Source of the DNA: Chara braunii
Lineage: Eukaryota > Streptophyta > Charophyceae > Charales > Characeae
Assembly (NCBI GenBank): GCA_003427395.1
Contig: BFEA01000187.1
Coordinates: 627,871 to 652,344 of the forward strand
Reading direction: 5' to 3'
Length of the DNA: 24,474 nucleotides
Below, piece after piece: positions 16,831 through 24,474 of this stretch. The position numbers and the translations under genes are program-made. Every line of letters begins with the position of its first letter. Within the stretch, counting starts at the first letter, position 1. The notes beneath the pieces are model-generated. The model made no database searches. It was given only the letters and a program-made list of their open reading frames with translations, and had not been told where the DNA came from.

Positions 16831-19752
16831 ATGACGATCTCTAAGGGGGACAGAAAGTCCAAACGTCCAACAGTCTTCTACCAAGAAGCGATGCGACATG
16901 ACGCTGGGGGGGAAGCACCACAACCGGATACGACGATGACTGACTCAAATAGAGATCAGCAACAGGTAGTACAAGCACAACGGGAAGATACAGTTTCTCC
17001 TGCCCAACTCTTAAAGGACCTGCAGGAGACTAAGGAACGGATCGAGTCAAGAGGGGGAAAAGCCTCCCCCTCCTCCTCCACGTCATGGGCGGACAGAGTG
17101 AAACGGGGGGACAATGTGGGATCTCTGAACATCCAGAGGGAAGGAGGAGAACCCGGGAATCAAACGTGGCAGATTCCCCTTGAAAACGTGTCCACGGCAA
17201 GTGCGTACTTCCTATCTAAACTACTCACCAAACCTGAAGAGCGTCTAATTCATCAGGGGGGGAAACACTTCCCGCGGAGAAAATTCAGATGCGGGATGAA
17301 CTGTATATGCGTCATGCCAACAATTGGGTTTTCTATGATGACGCCACATACAAATCTTCGAATGATAAGATCGGCTGGATCAGAAAGAGGCTCGCTGCCC
17401 TCAAAGGGAGCGGGGAGGGGGCCCGGGACTACTTTCTGATCCAGCCAGTCTCCCCTTCAGTTTTCACGGTACTCTGCATGTTCGACACAGATAAAAAACA
17501 GATGGACGCATGGCGCACTATACGCTGTGGCAGATCGGAGGTACGGATTTACTCGTGGTCGCCACAGAGACAGCAAAGCAGGGAAGAGAAGCGCGACCAG
17601 CTCATGGCAGATTTCTATTGGGTGCAGTACAGACATATCCCGATAGAGATCCAAGCTGCCTTTGTCCAGGAACTGGCGCAAAAATACGACATTGTTGATT
17701 TTATAGAACCCCTTCCTGCTTATGTCGCCCCTCGCAATGACTATCTGATGCTGGCGTTGGACTTACCAGAGGACAACATCTTTCAAATTGATGACGTGAT
17801 CCCTTTCCGTATTGGGGGCAAAGACTTCAAAGTACACACGACCCATAAACGGCGGCCGTGGTGTTTTAAATGCCAACAGTACGGCCACGCTGTTGCCGAC
17901 GTGGGCTGTGCCTTCCACCCGGCAAGGCGCACGAAGGCGACAGGATGGTTGCTTTGTGATCCCTTCTGCGCCTCTCATTGGCGGACAGTTGACCCAGGCC
18001 ATGAGGGATGGGTCTATATCGATGAGGACAACTCAGAAGGGGGAACTAAAGGGTGGGAATGGGAGAGGAAGGACGACTGCGACCTCAACAGTAAACCCCC
18101 GGACCACTGGGTTCCCCCGCACTCGGTGGAAGAGCACCTGGTAGCAAAGATCGACCAACAATCGGGTAAGGAAAAGGTACTGGAACCGAGGCCGGAGTCC
18201 TTCCTGAAGGACACGGAGATGGAGGAGTGTTGGAAGGTGATCCCCTCCAAAAAAACAATCAACATGCACAAACCAGCACAAGAATACCGAAAGAAAACAG
18301 CAACAAAGAATGGTAAGGAGAACCTGGTCAGGGACACCAACCGCTATAGGATCCTGAACGCTGATGCTGAGCCGGCAGAGGGGGGGGAGACCCGACTCAG
18401 AAATCAACAATCAGTACACCCCGATGAATCCAAAAACGAAATAACAGCGCAGGAAAAGGAAACAACCGGTTCTCATCTGCAGGAAGCAAATCAGCTGGAC
18501 TCCATAGCACACGGACGAGGGGGGGGAAAACAAAGAAGTATTGCAGAGGGGCAGGGGGGACAGGGGCCTCATGCACAGGGATGTGAGGGAGGGGGGGGGG
18601 GAAAGATCTTACAGGACAAGGAGGTCAGGACACTCGATCATCAAGAGGTGCAGAAGAGTGGATCACAGCACAAAAGCGCAATCAAAGGGGTGGAGAGTGC
18701 AGCCCTGGAGGGACAGCAACCCCGTAGACAACAGGCTTTTAAACCCCCTCAGACGGAAGACCTCTTTCAGCAGGCCTTTGGCCCACAACCGATGGAAATA
18801 GAAGAGCCACAAACACAGACAGAGGGAACAACCGCTCCTCTGCCAGACGAGATCATGACAGATCCCACACCGGAAACGAAGGGGGAGGCGGAGGACAAAA
18901 TGAAGGTCCTTACTGAATGGCTCTACGAGCAACTGAGAGGCCATTACATGCACCTCTCCCACCTGACCGACGATTTCTGGGACCAAGCATACTTAGAGCT
19001 GTTCGAAATGCTGGACTGCAGCCCGAGCCTACAACAGACCTTGGAGCATGGGCTGGCCCAGTCGGCCAGTTGGCATGTAACATGGCAGCGGGTGTGGCAC
19101 ATTGTTCACCAACAATTTCAATGCCCCCCCCCCCCCCCCCCCAGAAAATGAACAGCCTCCTCCCCCGCCACCCCCCCTCCCCCCGGACCCTCCACCCAAG
19201 AAATCGNAGNGAGAAATCATAGAATCTCCCCGGCGGGCACGACTGAGACACCTGATCGAGAAAGGACTATTTCAGGGGCCGCTTCCGGTAGGAGAGAAAG
19301 TCCTGGCAATCCCGATCAGAAAGAATCTGGGCCGGTGGGAGATGGGTCTCTCGCCAGCGGAGGAATCCGACTACTCCTACTGCAGGGGGGGCCTTACCTT
19401 GCACGGATGGAGGTTAGAACAGGACGGGGAGGGACAGTGGGGATTCCGGATCAAAGATGCCAAAGACTTTATTGCATCCCACTATGAAGCAGGAACAAAA
19501 ACTTTAATACAAGTGGGATCAGGCTCTTGCAAGATTGCAGACAATGATCTTTACATCCTCTTCGAAGGAAAAAAGGAGGCAGAACTCACATGGCTATCGC
19601 ATAACGCTTTATTGGAGCTGCACCAACTCAAAATCAAACCAAGCCACATCTGGCCTGATACTGAAATTACCTCCGCCCTGTGTTCCATAATTCGGAAGAA
19701 TATTATTAATGACGGGGTGGCATGGGACAACTACATTTGGCATTATCTGTAG
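16831..19752 (+). pseudogene. LINE-B ORF1: nucleic-acid-binding protein with zinc knuckle, frame changes at G7 and C19
   Basis: The ATG at 16831 opens about 144 codons. At G7 (17256-17262) the coding signal moves to the -1 frame and continues to about 19124. At C19 (19124-19142) it moves again and runs to the TAG at 19750. Joined conceptually this is about 970 residues. The middle part holds a conserved gag-like region followed by CX2CX4HX6C (17862-17909: CFKC...H...C), as in plant LINE ORF1 proteins that bind their RNA. Next comes a Gln/Glu-rich linker, a polyproline stretch and a conserved C-terminal block of about 180 residues that I do not recognise. That block is well conserved between the two LINE-B copies. 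Single N at 19207 and 19210 add uncertainty. Both frame changes may be sequencing or assembly errors. Confidence 0.8.
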
Positions 19753-19792
19753 ATCCTATCAGTAGGAGGGAAACACACTGCTGTTTGAAAAG

Positions 19793-22700
19793 ATGGATTG
19801 GATACAAGCCTTATACGACCACAACAAAGCTTGGCGCAACACCCTCCGTAACGCAGACCTGGATCTCAGATCCGTTAACGTAAATGGCTTGGCTACCCTT
19901 TGCCCAAGCAAATCTCAAGCCATAAGGGACCTCCTTAGGGGGGTGGAGGGACGAAACTGGCCAGATGTAGTGTGTGTTCAGGAAACACACCTGCTGGATT
20001 CTCCCAATCATAATAGGGCCCATAAGGCGGTTTGGCCACACCAGGCCTATAGGGCACATGCGACGAGACCGGCGAGTGCGGGGACAACAATCTGGATCCC
20101 TCCGGACTCGAGATTGGAGGTGCTTTATTGGGAAGCAGATGAGGTTAAGGGGCGCTGGGTATCTATCCTTGGGGCGCTGGAATTGGAAGTAGTATGCATC
20201 TTTTGCATTTATGCGCCTAACACGGTGGCGGAACGGGAGGATTTTTTTCTACAAATCCAAAGTAAGATATCACAAGGCATCCCCATCATCCTCGCTGGTG
20301 ATTTTAATGCTGCTCCTGATAGATGGCTAGATCGCTGGCAGGTCCCCACATCAACCATGCGACAGGCGATAGAGGATGAGGACATGCTCTATAGACTTTG
20401 TGACTCCTTGTCCGTGTTTGACAGCTACCGCCGACTTTTTCCAACCAACCGCACTTACACATGCATCCGGAACAATGACCCTACGAGGCTTTCGAAATCT
20501 AGGATTGATTTGATCCTCATTTCAGAGGATCTTGCAGGCAGCCTATCTTTGACTGCTATCCTCCCGTCAAGCCCTTACCCGGGGCTGGACCACAAGATGT
20601 GCATGTTAGCGCTCACCTTTCGCAAGAAACTGGACCAAGGTCTGGGCTTCTATAAGCTAAACACATCCTTGATGTGTCTGAAAACTTTCCAACAGTATTT
20701 GTCCCAGGCATGGGCATATTGGAAGGAACGGCGTCCTGAAATAGACTCCCCGGTGACATGGTTTAATAATGGCCTCTTTTTCATGGCAAGAAAGTGTAAT
20801 GAATTCTCTAAGTTTTTGGCCAAGCAACGGAACATGCACGAGATCGATCTGTTAAATCAACTTCAAGAGTTGGAGCAACACCCAACACCACAAGATACAG
20901 CCCAATACGTGCAAAGCGTGCAATCTCTTAAAACCCAACTTCTCCAACAAGCAGAATACCGTTGGCAAGGGGCTCGAATTCGTGGGAAACTCTCGACTCT
21001 TACCACTGAAGGACAAATGGACATTAAGTATTTTGGCATGGCCCGAGCTAGAGCTAAGCGAGCGACCATAGAAGCTCTCTATGGCCCGGGGGGCCCGGAC
21101 ACACACCCAATAACCACAACGGCAGGATGCTTAAAAATCAGCCGTTATTTTCTTAAAGATCTCTTTGCATCCCACATTCCCCCTGCCGATGAGGAGTATA
21201 GACGGCGAGAGATTGCAGATTTTCTCCAACCAATGGGTAGATCTCTTTGCATGCAGCAGAGGGAGCTACTGGAAGCCCCCGTGACCAAGGAGGAAGTTTG
21301 GACAACCCTCCTTCAGATGGGGGAGGAGAAAACCCCCGGTCTAGATGGCCTGCCTAAGGAATTCTGGGAAGGAATGTGGGGCTGCATGTGCTCGGACCTC
21401 ATGGACTTCTACGGGGCGGTGGGGCGTACAGGGGACATGGGGGAGTTGGTTGGCCAAGGGGTGTTGTCACTACTATATAAAAAAGGGGATGTGTTCAATA
21501 TTCGGAATTACAGGCCAATCACTCTCCTGACTGTAGTATATAAAATGCTGGCAAAAGCTCTGGCAAATAGGCTGATCCCCGTCATGGAGACAGTGATTCA
21601 TCCAGCACAGATAGGATTTATGCAGCACAGGCAAATTCAAGAGTGCAGATAAACGGGACCTTGGCGCCTCCAATCAACTTGGAACGCTCCGTACGTCAAG
21701 GGGACCCGATTGCACCCTTCCTTTTCCTTATTATCATGGAGGCCTTATCAGCCAACCTGCGGGCTAACAAGGATATCAAGAGGCTTCGGGTTGCACGGAT
21801 CCCGGAGGAAGCGGTCCCGATTTGCTCTCTATTTGCAGACGACCTGTCCGTGATTACTGAGGCCACGCATGAAAATATGGAGGAAATTCGCCAACTTCTT
21901 GATAAATTCGCCCAGGTATCGGACATGGTCGTAAACTGAGGGAGCAAAACCCAAGGGTGGTGGATTCATTACCAAGGTGGTCGGCCATCAGAGTCCCCAA
22001 ATATTCAGTGGCTTTCCCATCAGGCTCCCATTAGGTTTCTGGGAGTACAGATGACGGCCCAGGGCCGCCCTCCCTCAAATGATGATTGGATTTCGGCACC
22101 AGCTTTGGCAAAACTGACAAATTGGAGGAATAAGCACACTTCCATTTTTGGTCGGGCACTGGTCATTAATAATGTAGTATTCGCCGCTCTTTGGTATAAG
22201 TCAGTGATGTGGCCGCTAAGCAACTCCGCCTTTAAGGCGCTAAAGGCAAAGGTGGCAGCCTTTCTATGGAGAGGGGACGATGAGCGAGCCAATGTTATCA
22301 GTAGGGTAGCCTGGGATTCGGTCATCCAACCCAAAGCGATGGGGGGTCTGGGCATCATAGATCCGGTAACGCAAGTCCAAGCCCTCCGCCTCAAATGGCT
22401 AATAACCCTTATCTTTGCCATCGACAGCCCGTGGCAGGCCCTAGCCCTAGACCACATCGCCCGCCTGGCCCCGCCGGCCCCACCGGGGGTTAATCCGTTG
22501 ACTTGGGTTGAGGATCGCTACTGGTCGATCCCACGAAGAATTCAGGGTCAAAAAGTCGACCAGTTCTGACCCTCTTTGCTGAAGAGCTGGCGCAGGCTTC
22601 CTCTCCTCGAGAAACAGACACCGGTGCGCTGGGAGGAGACATATCGTCAACCCCTGTTTGGCAACCGGTGGATCACACCCCGAAATGGTCAGATTCTGAC

Positions 22701-24126
22701 AAGCATGGAGGCCCCATGGAAGGGGTGGGTGAAGAATGGGGTGCTCAGGGTGGGCCATCTATGGGACAGGGAGAGAAAGGACTGGAAAACGGCGGCCCAA
22801 CTACGGAGCACTCTCAGATATTGCCACCACACTGAGCAGCAACTAGAAACCATCATTGAAGCAATCCCACTGGCCTGGTACAGAACCCTAAAGAAAGGCC
22901 CCACCATAAATGAGGGTGATTGGGTAGCCTTCCGGGGGAGCGGGGCACGGGCAGGCCGCATTCACCAGACGCGCCCTACTGATGCCTTGATAGAATACTA
23001 TGCTATCGGTCCTAGGGGAATGCTGGATGGTTCTCAAAACCCACTGGAATGACGCGAGAAGGAGGAAATGTTTTGGATACGGGTGCTACAGGAGGAGCGG
23101 GACATCAAGGCATTCCTCCCCCTAACATCGATACACGAGCTCGCCTTCGACCCTGACGAATGGCAATGGCATACATGTTTGAAATCGGGGCTAACATTAA
23201 AGAAAACAATCCGCCTCAATACAATATCTGTAAAATCTATGTATAAAATGCTCAGACCCAAAAGAGTACTAAAGGACCGCTTAGTCGACAGGTGGGCCCA
23301 ACACCTGAACGTCGACCGGTCCACCCTCACTCCCATAAAATGGTTTAAGGAAACCAAATCTAGGCCAGCGAAGATAAATTCGCTCCAGTGGCAGATAGCA
23401 CACCGCTGCCTGCCAACAAATGCCTGGTTGATTGACCATACGCAACTGGAACAAAAGGGGATAGCACTCCCATGGTGCCACCGGTGCTTGTCAACATTTC
23501 CATGACAGAAAAGAAACGAGACCATCGAACACATTTTTACGCAATGCCCAGTGGCAATCTTCACTTGGCGATGGTGGGACCGGATTTGGAGGATGGCAAC
23601 AAATGTCCCCTGGCCATGGTCTTGGCAAGCCATACTAACTGGGCACTGTCCAGAAATGGATGGTGCCGCCCCCTACGTTAGCAACCTATATAACCTGGGG
23701 AGACGGTCGGTCCTATGGGCCCTGTGGTGGCAACGATGCACCTTAGCCATGGAGGGAGTAAGGATAGAAGGAAACGAATTGTATGAGAAGATAAAAGAAT
23801 TGATCCAGCTGTACCTGACACGGAGATGGAGAAATCTCAAACCTCAGCTTGACCTCTTTCAGACAGAACAGGACATAAGGAAAGGGATCACTAGGTTTTG
23901 CGGAGAATGGCTGGGGGGACAGAGGGAGGGATGGATGGCTCAGATTGAGTGGTCAGGAGACATAGTAGGCATAAACGGCATAAACGGACAAAGGATTGTG
24001 AGAGATTATAAACTCGTCTTCAAAGACTGGACTAACATCGACCCTTCCCTTCCATTGAGACATCCATCTGAGTTCCCGGACCCTTTCCCACCCCACCCCC
24101 TTGCCCTGGTGGAAACCCTGATTTGA
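19793..24126 (+). pseudogene. LINE-B ORF2: endonuclease / reverse transcriptase / zinc motif, RT motif A deleted
   Basis: The ATG at 19793 follows ORF1 by 40 bases. Endonuclease residues are all present: N31, E64 (QETHL), Y140 (IYAPN), D170 and N172 (GDFNA), D239 (SRIDLIL), D266-H267. The RT starts near residue 513 (TPGLDGLP), then LLYKKGD, NYRPITLL and AQIGFMQHRQI. The frame then ends at 21652. About 68 residues, including motif A (LLLDMEKAYD in LINE-A), are missing. Coding resumes in another frame at about 21645 with INGTL, RQGDP, FADD and later RFLGVQ. From there to 24126 the frame is continuous except for TGA at 21937, 22567, 23050 and 23503. A CX2CX14HX4C zinc motif spans the last of these. 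Loss of motif A makes the RT catalytically dead. Confidence 0.88.
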
Positions 24127-24474
24127 TGCAGATGACCGAGGTCCGGGCTGGGGTACGACAGGGACCACTGGTGCCCCCCACTGGGCCCTGGGAGGCCCTA
24201 GCCTAGAGCTTTGACACACCTCAGGGGATTCTCCCCCGGTGTCCAGCAGAAAGCTTGTCATGTTTCTAACTCAGCAGGTTTGCAAAGAGGGAGGAAGGAA
24301 CTAGTGCTCAGCTGCAATGACCTGGCGCCTGATGATAAGGCGAAGAGGTTCTCTCCCTGTCTTAGAAAAGCCTGCACAAATTAATGATCATCCTCAGGGT
24401 TCTTCTCCTTAATTTTCAGATAAGGGACGCTGAGCCCGGTTCTCAGCAAAGTCTTGTGTTCACTCCGGGTAGAC
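24127..24474 (+). other. LINE-B 3' UTR, incomplete
   Basis: Non-coding sequence after the ORF2 stop. It contains GTGCCCCCCACTGGG (24171-24185), which resembles a box in the SINE body, and the conserved 3' hairpin near the window end. The poly(A) tail would lie outside. Confidence 0.7.
24429..24447 (+). other. LINE-B 3' UTR hairpin
   Basis: GCTGAGCCCGGTTCTCAGC forms a perfect 6-bp stem (GCTGAG with CTCAGC) and is preceded by GGGAC, as in the related hairpins at 88-70 and 10389-10371 on the minus strand. Confidence 0.65.

Larger units (their letters stand above)
16831..24474 (+). mobile_element. LINE-B, nearly complete non-LTR retrotransposon, 3' end beyond the window
   Basis: ORF1 (16831-19752) is followed after 40 bases by ORF2 (19793-24126) and at least 348 bases of 3' UTR. 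ORF1 has a CCHC-like zinc motif; ORF2 has endonuclease, RT and C-terminal zinc motif. The endonuclease signature (VNVNGL, QETHL, GDFNA, SRIDLIL) differs from LINE-A, so it is a separate family. The 5' end is not defined and could extend up to about 270 bases before the ORF1 ATG. The copy is inactive: ORF1 has two frame changes at homopolymers, and ORF2 has a deletion and four TGA codons. Confidence 0.88.

Overview
The window looks like nuclear DNA from a repeat-rich green plant or streptophyte alga. The evidence is one intact VIPP1/IM30-type gene (a chloroplast membrane protein of the PspA family) with a Ser/Ala/Arg-rich N-terminal presequence, plus plant-style non-LTR retrotransposons (LINEs with an APE-type endonuclease, a reverse transcriptase and a C-terminal zinc motif) and a tRNA-headed SINE. 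A charophyte such as Chara would fit, but the sequence alone does not prove it.

Layout. 1-6051 (minus strand): LINE-A, with an ORF1-like region and a long ORF2 broken by four in-frame stops and one frameshift. 6055-6181: two fold-back hairpins. 6484-7863 (plus): the VIPP1-like gene, the only convincing host gene. 7899-8132: a tandem array of G-boxes (CCACGTGG). 8229-8987: microsatellites. 9178-9684: a tRNA-derived SINE with a tandemly repeated tail. 9684-10199: a short LINE-A-family RT fragment with an A-run, inserted at the SINE tail and flanked by a 15-bp target-site duplication. 10236-10394: a remnant of another LINE 3' end. 11414-12519 (minus): an internal fragment of LINE-B, interrupted by a 165-N gap. 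12520-13518: purine-rich then pyrimidine-rich low-complexity DNA. 13519-13556: a synthetic Nextera mate-pair junction adapter. 13557-14916: an exact second copy of 10885-12244, almost certainly an assembly artefact. 14918-16830: low-complexity DNA including a 73-base C run. 16831-24474 (plus): a nearly full LINE-B with ORF1, ORF2 and a 3' UTR that runs off the window.

The LINEs supply the structure of the window. LINE-A and LINE-B are different families by endonuclease and RT sequence. Even so, both end in a related 3' UTR hairpin, and a third copy of that hairpin lies at 10371-10394. Base changes in its stem are compensatory, which suggests a conserved signal for the reverse transcriptase. 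All LINE copies look inactive: LINE-A is broken by stops, LINE-B has lost RT motif A and carries four in-frame TGA codons, and the small RT insertion has Asn for the first Asp of the DD motif.

I did not find a convincing new multi-gene system. The observations most worth following up are the adapter and duplication artefact, the G-box array behind VIPP1, the covarying LINE 3' hairpin, and the RT fragment with an A-run and target-site duplication.
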